From the NCBI GenBank assembly GCA_028714855.1, contig JAQTLP010000002.1:1-64000 (forward strand): DNA of 64,000 bases, in the 5' to 3' direction. Each line of letters opens with the position of its first letter. Position 1 is the first letter of the stretch. The notes under the pieces were generated by a model. That model was not told the DNA's origin and did not search any database. It saw nothing but the letters and a program-made list of their open reading frames with translations. Positions 25,279-33,870 of this stretch are shown here, piece by piece. Origin of the DNA: Phycisphaerae bacterium. Lineage in GTDB: Bacteria > Planctomycetota > Phycisphaerae > Sedimentisphaerales > Anaerobacaceae. Both the position numbers and the translations under genes were made by a program.

Positions 25279-27201
25279 CTATTCTCCGCTTTGGCTATAC
25301 ATTTTGGTCACTCGCAGCACCTCGTCTATTGTCGTCAAACCGTGCTTTATTTTTGTCATCCCATCGTCAAACAAACTTGGCTGTTTGCTTTCGTAAAATA
25401 TCCGTCGCATGTTGCCCAAGGATGGGTCTTTGTTAATTACGTCTCTGAATTTTTCGTCAACAACTAAAAGTTCGTAAATACCCACTCGGCCTGCGTAACC
25501 TGAGCCCCTGCAATAATCACAACCGGCGCCGTGAAAAATCTGGTCATGGTCAATCCCTGCACTCTCCATATATTTGCGCATATTTTTCGGGACATGATAA
25601 ATCTGCTTGCACTTCGGACAAATCTTTCTTACCAGCCGCTGAGCCAGCACTGCATTCAGCGATGCTGCTATCAGGTAAGCATCAATACCGATATCGACCA
25701 GTCTTGTAACACTGCTGGCTGCATCATTTGTGTGCAGCGTCGAAAGCACTAAATGTCCCGTCAAGGCCGCTCGCACGGCTATTTGAGCCGTCTGGCTATC
25801 TCTAATTTCGCCTATCATTATGACATCCGGGTCCTGACGTAGCAAACTCCTCAGTGTCGAAGCAAAATCGAGACCAATTTTCTCGTTGACCTGCACCTGG
25901 TTGCAAAAACCAAGCTCATATTCCACCGGGTCTTCGACCGTTGAGATGTTCAATTTATCACCGTCCATCTGGCACAGAGCCGAGTACAGCGTAGTACTCT
26001 TGCCCGAGCCTGTAGGACCTGTAACAAGCAAAATCCCGTTGGGCAGCAATACTTGCGCATTAAAAGCAGCCATTACTTTAGGCTCCATACCCAACTGCTC
26101 AAGACCGTGTAGAATCGATTTGCTGTCAAGTACGCGGATAACTACTTTTTCTCCGCGATTTGTCGGCAGTATCGAAACCCGCAAATCAATCCCTCTGCCG
26201 CCGACAATAATTGAAATTTTCCCGTCCTGCGGCAGCCGCCTCTCGGAAATATCGAGATTGGACATAATTTTAATGCGCGAAACAACCGCGGAATGCATCT
26301 TTAGCGGCGACTGCATTATCTCGAAAAGCACTCCGTCTATACGGCATCTTATTCTCGTAAACTTGTCCTTCGGCTCAATATGAATGTCACTGGCGCCGTC
26401 ACTTACAGCTCTATTAATCAGATAATTAACAAACTTAATGACAGGTGATTGACCTGCCATTTTTTCGAGGTCTTCAAAATCTTTCTCCTGGTCCGCAACG
26501 ACCTCCACATCCGTCATATCACTAATGATATCGTCAAAATTGTAATCGATTTTTTCATCCTTGAACGAGTCGCACACCGCCTCAATAGCTTCGGAGCTGC
26601 ACACTACGACCTTCAGCTCCATACGTGTTTGCCTCTTCACATCTTCTATCGCAAAAACATTCGCAGGCTCGGAGGTTCCAACAACCAAAATCTCTCCTTC
26701 GGCTGAACCCTTTTCTATCGCAATCGGGCAAACATAATTATCCCTTATGAAATCGATGTCGAGCTTCTCGAAAGCTTCTTTATCCACGTCTTCCGGCTTT
26801 ATATGCCGAAACTCCAGACCATACAGCGAAGCCTTTGCTTCCAAGATATCATCAGCGCTGATTAGCCCTGTTTTCAGTAGTATCGCTTCGGCATCGGAAG
26901 CCGATTTTATTCCGTTAGAGACAAACTCCTGCCGCAGGCTGCTGTGCACCTCAGGCGTAAGCTTACCCATATCCAGCAGGACATCCGCGATATCGCAAGC
27001 ATGTGATTCGCCGGCCTCTTCCGGGCTGTAAAGATTGCTTAGCCCGCGTATCAGATCGTCCGCACTCCCATCCTGCGACTTATCGCAAGAGCGGGTCTGT
27101 CCATCTGCGGTTTCCATATCCAATCCGTCGTCGGCAGATTGTGAATTGGTTTCCGGCCTTTTAGAATTCCGTTTTCTCTCAAATGTAAAAGGTGGTTTCA
27201 T
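25279..27201 (-). CDS. PilB/GspE assembly ATPase (block A)
   Basis: 640 residues. A charged N-terminal extension (about 1-50) and an MshEN-type domain precede the core with Walker A GPTGSGKST (about 397), MIGEIRDSQ (about 461) and the tetracysteine loop CPKC (about 525) with CDYC (about 563). The start overlaps the previous gene's stop (ATGA), indicating translational coupling. It is paired with PilT directly downstream, so it probably powers pilus extension. Confidence 0.94.
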   Translation of the reverse strand: MKPPFTFERKRNSKRPETNSQSADDGLDMETADGQTRSCDKSQDGSADDLIRGLSNLYSPEEAGESHACDIADVLLDMGKLTPEVHSSLRQEFVSNGIKSASDAEAILLKTGLISADDILEAKASLYGLEFRHIKPEDVDKEAFEKLDIDFIRDNYVCPIAIEKGSAEGEILVVGTSEPANVFAIEDVKRQTRMELKVVVCSSEAIEAVCDSFKDEKIDYNFDDIISDMTDVEVVADQEKDFEDLEKMAGQSPVIKFVNYLINRAVSDGASDIHIEPKDKFTRIRCRIDGVLFEIMQSPLKMHSAVVSRIKIMSNLDISERRLPQDGKISIIVGGRGIDLRVSILPTNRGEKVVIRVLDSKSILHGLEQLGMEPKVMAAFNAQVLLPNGILLVTGPTGSGKSTTLYSALCQMDGDKLNISTVEDPVEYELGFCNQVQVNEKIGLDFASTLRSLLRQDPDVIMIGEIRDSQTAQIAVRAALTGHLVLSTLHTNDAASSVTRLVDIGIDAYLIAASLNAVLAQRLVRKICPKCKQIYHVPKNMRKYMESAGIDHDQIFHGAGCDYCRGSGYAGRVGIYELLVVDEKFRDVINKDPSLGNMRRIFYESKQPSLFDDGMTKIKHGLTTIDEVLRVTKMYSQSGE

Positions 27202-27860
27202 TCCGACAACTTCAATATTATTTCCACACCATCCGATTCAAGTAAAACCGTACTATCACCGATTTTGCAAACTTTGAAACCTCTTATTGAATCTCCCTCG
27301 TAAAGTCGTTTATCGTCAATCACACAGCACTTTCCATTGTCAGTCGCCAGAATGCTCAAAAGCTGCATATCCCTTGTTTGTTGTCTCAACTGCTCCTGCC
27401 TCATACCGAAACTTCCATCTTCAGTATCGGGCTTTTCCTCTAAGCCGCTCAGTAATACCTCATGCTTAAACGGATTTTTTACCAGTTCATCGACTCTTAT
27501 TTGCTGCACGTCCGAAAACTCATAAAATTTCTTAACGACCTCATCCATCCGGTTAAACATTTCTGACCTAATGCCTGTAAGCTGTGCAATTGCCGTCTCA
27601 ATCTGCGCCCCTTCAGTGTCAACCTTTCCCGTGGATGCTGCCGCTGTTTGGGGTGAGCTCTTTTTTATCATAAACCATAGGAAAAACAGGCCTAAGACAA
27701 ACAGGCCCCCAAGCAATATCGTACTTCTGCGAACACTTTTTTTGTCCCGGGCCTCTACAGTAAGATACTCCTGCTGCGCCCCTGACGCATTCCCATCCGC
27801 TTGAGGACTCTCCTGCCCTGACGGTTCCCCTCGCCCATTTTCTCGCATGAAAGACAACAT
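27198..27860 (-). CDS. PilP/GspC-like single-pass membrane protein (block A)
   Basis: ATG 27860 is preferred because GGAG lies seven bases upstream; a TTG at 27890 would also be in frame. About 220 residues: acidic and polar cytoplasmic N-terminus, one helix (STILLGGLFVLGLFFLWFM), a linker, and a C-terminal beta domain with CCVIDDKRLYEGDSI and GFKVCKIGDSTVLLESDGV, the HR/PilP-like pattern. By position after PilO it corresponds to the gene at 4731-5471 in block B. The family assignment is tentative. Confidence 0.6.
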   Translation of the reverse strand: MLSFMRENGRGEPSGQESPQADGNASGAQQEYLTVEARDKKSVRRSTILLGGLFVLGLFFLWFMIKKSSPQTAAASTGKVDTEGAQIETAIAQLTGIRSEMFNRMDEVVKKFYEFSDVQQIRVDELVKNPFKHEVLLSGLEEKPDTEDGSFGMRQEQLRQQTRDMQLLSILATDNGKCCVIDDKRLYEGDSIRGFKVCKIGDSTVLLESDGVEIILKLSE

Positions 27861-27894
27861 AGAAAACTCCACTCCGCCTGCGGCGGACAATTTT

Positions 27895-28431
27895 TTAACC
27901 GGTTTTACTCTGGAAAAATATGCTCACTACAAAATCAACTGCTATTTGCCCCTCGCTTTTCTCCTGTTTCACCAACTCAAGCTTGCGTACTTTCATTATG
28001 CGGGGAAGTTTCTCAAGCTCTAAAAGGAACGAATAAAACGAATCAAAATCTCCCTCCAATTTCATTTCCAGGAGCTGCTCGACGTACCCGCTATTATCTT
28101 TTTTCTCCAGCCTCCGGATTGTCCTGCACTTTACCCCCTGCTTTTCCCCGATAACGGTTATGTCCCCAAGAACCTTGTCGATTTCAATCGTAGGCGGCAG
28201 CTTGCTTTCAAAAAATTCTACCGCCTCTTGTAATTGTTCAAGCTGATGACTTAAGTCTTCTGCCGCCGCGGTGGCCTTTTCAAATTCGGACAAATTGGCC
28301 AATTTCGTCGCAAGCCGGGCTTTCTGCTCGGTCAAATGCCTGTTGGCCGGCTTAATCATATATTGGTACGCAGCGTAAGCCACCCCGACTAACAAAACGA
28401 AAAACACAGCTTTTCTTAAACCGCTCGTCAT
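27895..28431 (-). CDS. PilO-like inner-membrane protein (block A)
   Basis: ATG 28431 with AGAGG upstream is favoured over a TTG at 28449. About 178 residues: membrane helix (AVFFVLLVGVAYAAYQYMI), coiled coil (about 35-75) and the PilO ferredoxin-like domain with FDSFYSFLLELEKLPRIMKV, a strong PilO signature. It pairs with PilN on the inner membrane. Order M-N-O-P. Confidence 0.85.
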   Translation of the reverse strand: MTSGLRKAVFFVLLVGVAYAAYQYMIKPANRHLTEQKARLATKLANLSEFEKATAAAEDLSHQLEQLQEAVEFFESKLPPTIEIDKVLGDITVIGEKQGVKCRTIRRLEKKDNSGYVEQLLEMKLEGDFDSFYSFLLELEKLPRIMKVRKLELVKQEKSEGQIAVDFVVSIFFQSKTG

Positions 28432-28496
28432 AATTTTGCCTCTTCGCAACTGTTATCGATAACAGGTCTGCACAAAACAGCAGCCCGCTTCAACAA

Positions 28497-29207
28497 TCAA
28501 TAAACCGCCTCCTCACGTTTGGCCCTGATCCCATCGACATCTTCTGTGGTAGGATGGATGTCTTTTCTAAGCATTGCCGTCAGCTTAAATTGTCTGAATA
28601 CGATGCCTCCGATTAGGCATTCTTTCGATTCCACCAGCGCTACATTGTCCAGCAATCCGTCGGAAGCGGACAACTGCTCAATATAGGCCGCGACCTGAAT
28701 GTCACTGGGAGCAATGCCCTCAATATCTATCCATGTCTCCAGCAATTTTTCCGGCGACACCTCCGGCTGAACCTCCGCTGCCTGTTTAGCTTTTGCCTGC
28801 TCGTATTTATTAGCTCTTGCAGAGCGATTTACTGTCTTAGGCGCTTTTTGAACAACGTTCAGCCGCAAAAGCGATACCCCCCTCGGCAAGTCATTCGTCA
28901 ACGACGCCAGCAGAACGCTTCGCGGCACCGGCTCAAGCAATTCCGCCGTAGTAAGGGCCGTCTTTATCATTGCTTTGCGATTTGTTTGAAGCTCTTCGAA
29001 TTGCTTTATGGCTTCTTTGGCACGGGTCATCTTGGCATTTACAAGTTTTTCCTTTACACCAAGAGCTCCCTGCCGCACCTTGATAGTCATAAAAACACCA
29101 CCAAATGCTGCCATCACCACCGTGAACAGCACAAGATACATCAGGTTTGTTCTCCGGCATTCCCCGCTTTGAATGTAATCATCAGGTACAAGATTTACGT
29201 TCAGCAT
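28497..29207 (-). CDS. PilN-like inner-membrane protein (block A)
   Basis: 236 residues starting MLNVNLVPDDY, matching the PilN N-terminal INLLP-type peptide that binds PilM. A membrane helix follows (LMYLVLFTVVMAAFGGVFM), then a coiled coil and a domain with LTNDLPRGVSLLRLNVVQ and IEGIAPSDIQVAAYIEQL, the PilN pattern. An Ala/Lys-rich insert (about 125-150) interrupts the domain. Confidence 0.88.
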   Translation of the reverse strand: MLNVNLVPDDYIQSGECRRTNLMYLVLFTVVMAAFGGVFMTIKVRQGALGVKEKLVNAKMTRAKEAIKQFEELQTNRKAMIKTALTTAELLEPVPRSVLLASLTNDLPRGVSLLRLNVVQKAPKTVNRSARANKYEQAKAKQAAEVQPEVSPEKLLETWIDIEGIAPSDIQVAAYIEQLSASDGLLDNVALVESKECLIGGIVFRQFKLTAMLRKDIHPTTEDVDGIRAKREEAVY

Positions 29208-29237
29208 TTTTTACATCCATCTTCTCTTATCAGGTTC

Positions 29238-30266
29238 TTAAGATAAGCTAAGCCCAAAGGCGGTGGCCCAATTAACCTCGCATCCCCTTCTGTCTATCAC
29301 TAAGCCGTCGACATTTGCCTCTTCCACTGCCGTCAGACAATCCCCCATCTGTGCCGGCATTTCCATTTGCTTCGCTATCGTCGTACACACATCTCTATCG
29401 ATAGTATGACTAAGGAAAATCAAACGCTCTATGTGAGCATCTTCGTACATCAAGCCGAAACGCCGCCTGCAGCCGGTCAATTCCAGCACTAATTTTGCTG
29501 TCATTTCATCGGTAGCGCCGCCGTTGGAAGCCGGCCGAAGCTGCTTTGTCCCTACTGGTATCGAACAGGCAAAAAGCGGATTCTTATGACGGCAAATTAC
29601 AACATTCGTATAACTCGTATCTATATTGAGCAGCATCACTATCGCTTCGACATCAGTTTTACGTCTGCCGAAAAATCTGACATAGTTGTTCGTCAGTGCC
29701 GTCGGCCAAACAGCAATAGACTTAATTTGAAGATTCGCCTCTTCGTATATCGCCAGATGCCTGTCAATTTTCTTCCGCTCGACTGCTACTACCATAACAT
29801 TATCATCCTCAGCGGGAAGGTACTTTATCATCGCATCATCAGCCTCGAACGGCAGTTTCTGTTTTATCTTCGAAAAGAGAGCGTCCTCCAGTTTGTCCTT
29901 CTCTATCTTCGGCATTTTCATATGGTCAATAAACACCTCGCTTGCCGGCATAGCCGCTATTACGTCTCTACCGTGAAATCTGCCGCCCGTTGTCAACTCA
30001 CGTATAGCTTCGATTGCCCATCTTTGCCAATTGCTGCTGCCGAACTCTATATTCACCGGCCGATTCTTACTGCCGGCCGCAACCAAAATTGCGCCTCTTT
30101 TGTTTCGTTCAAATTGGACCGCTGTCAGAGCGTCGTTTCCAATATCCATACCAATCGGGGTCCATTTTGCGGAACTCAAAATACGGGAAATAGCGCCCGG
30201 CAGCTCTGCAATACGTCGCAGAACAGGAACGCCTGAACCCGAACTGTTTTTCAGAAACCTGAACAT
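29238..30266 (-). CDS. PilM-like SHS2/ASKHA-fold ATPase (block A)
   Basis: ATG 30266 is selected by GGGAGAGG seven bases upstream; a TTG at 30287 is also in frame. About 342 residues: IGMDIGNDALTAVQF (phosphate-1), an SHS2 region (MKMPKIEKDKLEDALFSKIK), MLLNIDTSYTNVVIC (phosphate-2) and a C-terminal FGLSLS. It forms the cytoplasmic ring of the pilus base. First gene of block A, behind a good promoter. Confidence 0.88.
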   Translation of the reverse strand: MFRFLKNSSGSGVPVLRRIAELPGAISRILSSAKWTPIGMDIGNDALTAVQFERNKRGAILVAAGSKNRPVNIEFGSSNWQRWAIEAIRELTTGGRFHGRDVIAAMPASEVFIDHMKMPKIEKDKLEDALFSKIKQKLPFEADDAMIKYLPAEDDNVMVVAVERKKIDRHLAIYEEANLQIKSIAVWPTALTNNYVRFFGRRKTDVEAIVMLLNIDTSYTNVVICRHKNPLFACSIPVGTKQLRPASNGGATDEMTAKLVLELTGCRRRFGLMYEDAHIERLIFLSHTIDRDVCTTIAKQMEMPAQMGDCLTAVEEANVDGLVIDRRGCEVNWATAFGLSLS

Positions 30267-30371
30267 ATATATAAACCTCTCCCGCAAAAACTGACCGCAA
30301 CCTTATTCGCAGAGTATTGCGAAACGGAAACCAGCCCAACCCCTATTTTTGGCCAAGATATGGCCAACTAA

Positions 30372-30400
30372 AATATATGAAACAGACCCCCTTCAGCCAA
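30372..30400 (-). promoter_or_regulatory. Sigma70-like promoter of pilus block A
   Basis: TTGGCT and TATATT with a 17-bp spacer on the minus strand, about 105 bp upstream of the PilM start. A short palindrome (TTGGCCAAGATATGGCCAA) lies just downstream in the leader at 30351-30369 and could be an operator. Confidence 0.5.
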
Positions 30401-30558
30401 ACAGCGGCAAAAAGTTAATTCTACGCCCTATAAAATGTGCGTTTTCAACCGCGTTCTTTCCAAAACAGCGCGCAGAAAAATCATAAAAATTTAAAAAATT
30501 AAAATAAACGTTATAGGACGTGTTTTTGTGTGTCTGTTTTTCGGTTGTTACAAAGAAG

Positions 30559-31626
30559 CTATTCGGCCTTGAGCTGACGCTTCATTAAATCAGCAATCGC
30601 CGCCTGCACCGATTTGCCCTCAAACAGTATTTCATAGATAGCGCAAGTAATCGGCATCTCAACATTCTTTTGCCTGCCGAGAGCAACGACAGATTCGCAG
30701 GTAGCGATACCTTCAATAACTGAATCAGTTGCTTTTTTGGCCTGCTCTACGGTTTGGCCCTTACCTATTCTTTCGCCGAACGAGCGGTTTCTCCCGCTGA
30801 GAGAAATGCAGGTTGTCACCAAATCGCCTAGCCCTGCTAACCCCGCGAATGTCTGCGGCCTTGCTCCGCAGGCAACACCCAATCTGGTTATCTCGGCAAG
30901 TCCCCTGCTCAATAGCGCAGCCTTCGCGTTATCGCCGAGCCCCATCCCGTCCACAATTCCCGCGGCGATAGCGATAATGTTCTTCATCGCGCCTGCTAAC
31001 TCAACGCCGACAACATCTGTGTTGGTATAAACGCGCAGCCAATTAGTTGAAAAGGTGCGTTGAACCGCCTTGGCCAACTGCTCATCGCTGCACGCAACAC
31101 AAGCCGTCGCCGGTAGTTTTCTTGCTAATTCATCGGAAATGGTCGGCCCGCTCAGCACGACACATCGCACATCCCCGCCCAGCACATCAGCTAAAATCTC
31201 ACTCGGCCGCATCAGCGTATCATTCTCAATGCCCTTGGTTACCGAGACAATAGGAACTCCTTTGGGGACATAATTTTTGAGCCTGCCCCAAACTTCACGC
31301 ATAAATTGACACGGCACAGCCGACACAATCAAATCGGCATCGGCCATTATGCGATTATCATCGCTCTCGAATACAAGGTTTTCCGGCAGTTTATAGCCGG
31401 GCAGGAATTTTTTGTTTTCACGGCCTGACTCTATCTGTTTTAACTGCTCACAGTCATAACCCCACATCCGAACTCGTATTGCGTATTGCGTATTGTGTAT
31501 ATCGTCTGACTTTGGTTTTTTCTCGGCGGTCTTTGCGAACTCTGCGGTTGATGCTTTTTCGCAGAGCAGCATAGCCAAAACAGTGCCCATCGCACCATCA
31601 CCGATTATGGAGATATTCTTGAACAT
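30559..31626 (-). CDS. gpsA: Glycerol-3-phosphate dehydrogenase [NAD(P)+]
   Basis: Reduces dihydroxyacetone phosphate to sn-glycerol 3-phosphate for phospholipid synthesis. Rossmann motif IGDGAMGTVLAMLL (residues 8-21), PGYKLPENLVF, catalytic-lysine region SVTKGIE (about 130), GAMKNIIAIAAGIVDGMGLG (about 212) and GLGDLVTTC are all present. Residues 25-50 (reading ASTAEFAKTAEKKPKSDD and a few more) have no counterpart in the family. They replace the usual glycine-histidine turn before strand 2 and derive from an intergenic repeat inserted in frame. The rest is intact. The ATG lies only eight bases after a TATAAT box, so the mRNA may be leaderless. Confidence 0.95.
   Translation of the reverse strand: MFKNISIIGDGAMGTVLAMLLCEKASTAEFAKTAEKKPKSDDIHNTQYAIRVRMWGYDCEQLKQIESGRENKKFLPGYKLPENLVFESDDNRIMADADLIVSAVPCQFMREVWGRLKNYVPKGVPIVSVTKGIENDTLMRPSEILADVLGGDVRCVVLSGPTISDELARKLPATACVACSDEQLAKAVQRTFSTNWLRVYTNTDVVGVELAGAMKNIIAIAAGIVDGMGLGDNAKAALLSRGLAEITRLGVACGARPQTFAGLAGLGDLVTTCISLSGRNRSFGERIGKGQTVEQAKKATDSVIEGIATCESVVALGRQKNVEMPITCAIYEILFEGKSVQAAIADLMKRQLKAE
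31477..31554 (-). repeat. Repeat-derived in-frame insert in gpsA
   Basis: The minus-strand segment holds CCGCAGAGTTCGCAAAGACC followed by GCCGAGAAAAAACC, then a tandem ACGCAATACGCAATACG. This composition matches the family of intergenic 'ctctgtgctctctgtggc' repeats seen at about 1365 and 33680 rather than gpsA coding sequence. The length is a multiple of three with no stop codon. Confidence 0.65.
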
Positions 31627-31633
31627 AGAGGGA

Positions 31634-31661
31634 ATTATACGGCCAAACGCAGGAATTGCAA
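31634..31661 (-). promoter_or_regulatory. Promoter of gpsA, probably leaderless transcript
   Basis: TTGCAA, 16 bp, TATAAT on the minus strand. Only seven bases separate the -10 box from the ATG, so the predicted transcription start coincides with the start codon. No Shine-Dalgarno sequence is present. Confidence 0.65.
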
Positions 31662-31805
31662 CGTAGGTGTTCGTATTTAGCCCCGCAATTTATTGCGCGG
31701 GTTACAGAGCCGCGCACGTAAGTAAGTGGCCTTGCCACATCAAAGGCGCGGTAAATTCTAATTTCCAAAAGCCCCCTTATCAAAAAAATAGGTGGCTGTT
31801 CCTGC

Positions 31806-33335
31806 TTACTTCTTTATTTTCACCTTTATTTGCACAAATGAATGTGCCGGGAAAGAGTAGGTTATCTTTTTCCCTTCAACCGACAATTCCGCTGTTTTCG
31901 GAATGTATTCTTCCTTTTTATCAAAAATAAAATCCTCATAAATATCTTGTCTATTAACCACACTTGCCGCAGCCTCACCGGAAAATGTTCCGGAAGTGCT
32001 GAGAATTTCAGTCTCGATTGATTTATCTTTATGCCTGTTTACGACATTAATGAATAGTGTATCATTTACATCATTAAAAACGGCTGTTGCATCGAGGTAG
32101 GCAATACCCTTACATTCATTTGTATCATAGGTATCGCAGTCTGTGAAAACGTCAACTGACCTGCCGTGACAATTGTTTGAAAATAATTTGAAAGTGTGGA
32201 ATAACGGAGTTTTAAACAAACCTTTATCTTTGTCAAAACTCAATAATGAGGTAAAAAGCGTATAGTTTGCCATCTTAACGACATCGGCATGACGGATGAA
32301 TGCGTTAAAGTATTGCCCGGCTGCGAGCACCGGAAGCATACCTTTTCCAAAGGCGCCGTATTCATCCACTGACAAATAAATCGGCTTATCCAGCCCGTAC
32401 CGTATCCTGACTGTTTCGATTTGCGAGGCGACCATAGAAATCTTCTCTTCGAGGTCTATCGCCCGCTGACCGACATAAACATAATAATCGTCCGAAGGGT
32501 CCCAGTAGCGGTGAACGGAGATGTAATCTGCAAAGTCTCTCAATTCATTTATAACTTTCCAGTTCCAGTCGACATATTTCCCCGTCGCTTCATAATTGGA
32601 TGCCCCGCAGGCGACCAGCTTTATACTCTTATCCGTATTCCGCATCGCTCTGGCCGCCACTTTCGCGATTTTGCAATAGTCCTCCGCGTTCTTATACCCT
32701 ATAATCCACGGCTCGCCGTCCACCTCGTTGCCAAGGCACCAGTACTTCACGCCGAACGGCTTTTCATTTCCATACTTTTTCCTCAGGTCCGCATAGTAAG
32801 TGCCCGGCTCACAATTACAATATTCGACCCAGTAGCGGGCATCGTCGACGGTTCCCGTTCCGAGATTGATGCAAACGACATTTTCAGAGCCGATGGACTT
32901 GTTCAGCGCAATCCATTCATCGGTCCCCACATGGTTGTTTTCAATACCGTCCCATGCCAGTTCTTTGCGCACCGGCCGGTTTTCTTTAGGCCCTATCCCG
33001 TCCTGCCAGTTGTATCCCGCAACGTAATTTCCGCCAGGCCAGCGCATATTGGTTATCCCAAGTTCCTTCGCCGCTTCGATGTATTCCCTATTGAATCCGT
33101 TTTCATCAGCAAGGTCGGATTCGGGATTATACAGCGGCCCATAAAGCGTATTTATTGGTGTGTTGCCTTCCAGACCAAGCATTTTAGGGGAAAATGTAAT
33201 GGGTTCCATAAAGACCCCGTAGATTTTCGGGTCAATCTCTCCGATTGTTCTGTCAACATCGATTTTGATTTTTGCTGCCTGAGCGAATGAAGAAAAACCA
33301 AGGATAAGCAATAAAATAAACAATACTTTTTTCAT
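31806..33335 (-). CDS. Secreted GH51 alpha-L-arabinofuranosidase
   Basis: ATG 33335 (GGAGG eight bases upstream) begins a signal peptide MKKVLFILLLILGFSSFAQA; an upstream in-frame start at 33392 is less likely. About 509 residues. GH51 hallmarks: YGVFMEPI near the N-terminus, MRWPGGNYVAGYNW, the acid/base glutamate in CLGNEVDG (about 200), and the nucleophile glutamate in LSVDEYGAF (about 324), followed by the C-terminal beta domain with FPAHSFVQIKV. It removes terminal arabinofuranosyl groups from arabinan or arabinoxylan, here outside the cytoplasm. A stand-alone gene. Confidence 0.92.
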   Translation of the reverse strand: MKKVLFILLLILGFSSFAQAAKIKIDVDRTIGEIDPKIYGVFMEPITFSPKMLGLEGNTPINTLYGPLYNPESDLADENGFNREYIEAAKELGITNMRWPGGNYVAGYNWQDGIGPKENRPVRKELAWDGIENNHVGTDEWIALNKSIGSENVVCINLGTGTVDDARYWVEYCNCEPGTYYADLRKKYGNEKPFGVKYWCLGNEVDGEPWIIGYKNAEDYCKIAKVAARAMRNTDKSIKLVACGASNYEATGKYVDWNWKVINELRDFADYISVHRYWDPSDDYYVYVGQRAIDLEEKISMVASQIETVRIRYGLDKPIYLSVDEYGAFGKGMLPVLAAGQYFNAFIRHADVVKMANYTLFTSLLSFDKDKGLFKTPLFHTFKLFSNNCHGRSVDVFTDCDTYDTNECKGIAYLDATAVFNDVNDTLFINVVNRHKDKSIETEILSTSGTFSGEAAASVVNRQDIYEDFIFDKKEEYIPKTAELSVEGKKITYSFPAHSFVQIKVKIKK

Positions 33336-33441
33336 ATTTCCTCCGAAAGAATATATTTCCCCCCATTTTACCCGCAAATTTTTCCCCCGCAAACATTAAA
33401 ATTTGCTGTTGCGTCCTCCAGTTCGGCTACTTTACGCAATA

Positions 33442-33771
33442 CTAAAAAATCAATCAAATGCGCAAGTAGTTGTTTGGTAAAATCTGAAATTTCGTAATTT
33501 TTTCTATCTCTTTAACTGCAACGACTTAGCCAAAACCGCACATCCAAAAACCCCACAATTTTCGCATCAAACGCGCATGTTCCTCCAACAGTAGAGAGAT
33601 AGTCTCTCTTGAAAGGAATTGCTAATGAGCGGTTACCAATAACCAAATAATACTGTTTATAATTTACTTCTCTTTTTTTCTCTGTGCTCTCTGTGGCAGA
33701 CACGGAGATTTTCTGTTTACAGCAAAAAAATCAATCAAAACAACAAAATTATGCAAAACGAACCCAATTTC
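33442..33771. repeat. Dispersed intergenic repeat, copy 2 (about 330 bp)
   Basis: Counterpart of 1134-1462, with the same hairpin (tagagagatagtctctct), AAAGGAATT box and ATGAGCGGT mini-ORF. It is followed at 33782-33870 by low-complexity sequence rich in aacgaac and aactac, then the 3' end of hflX. Confidence 0.8.
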
Positions 33772-33870
33772 CAAAATGCCAGAAATGAACCTAACCCCCT
33801 GTTCGACAATAACTAACAACTACGAACAACGAACTACCAACTTCGAAAAACGAACCCAAACGAACCCAAT

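Noticed and set aside
32421-33290. A 289-codon plus-strand frame opposite the GH51 gene
   Set aside because: Shadow of a gene with clear catalytic motifs; no start context or domain.
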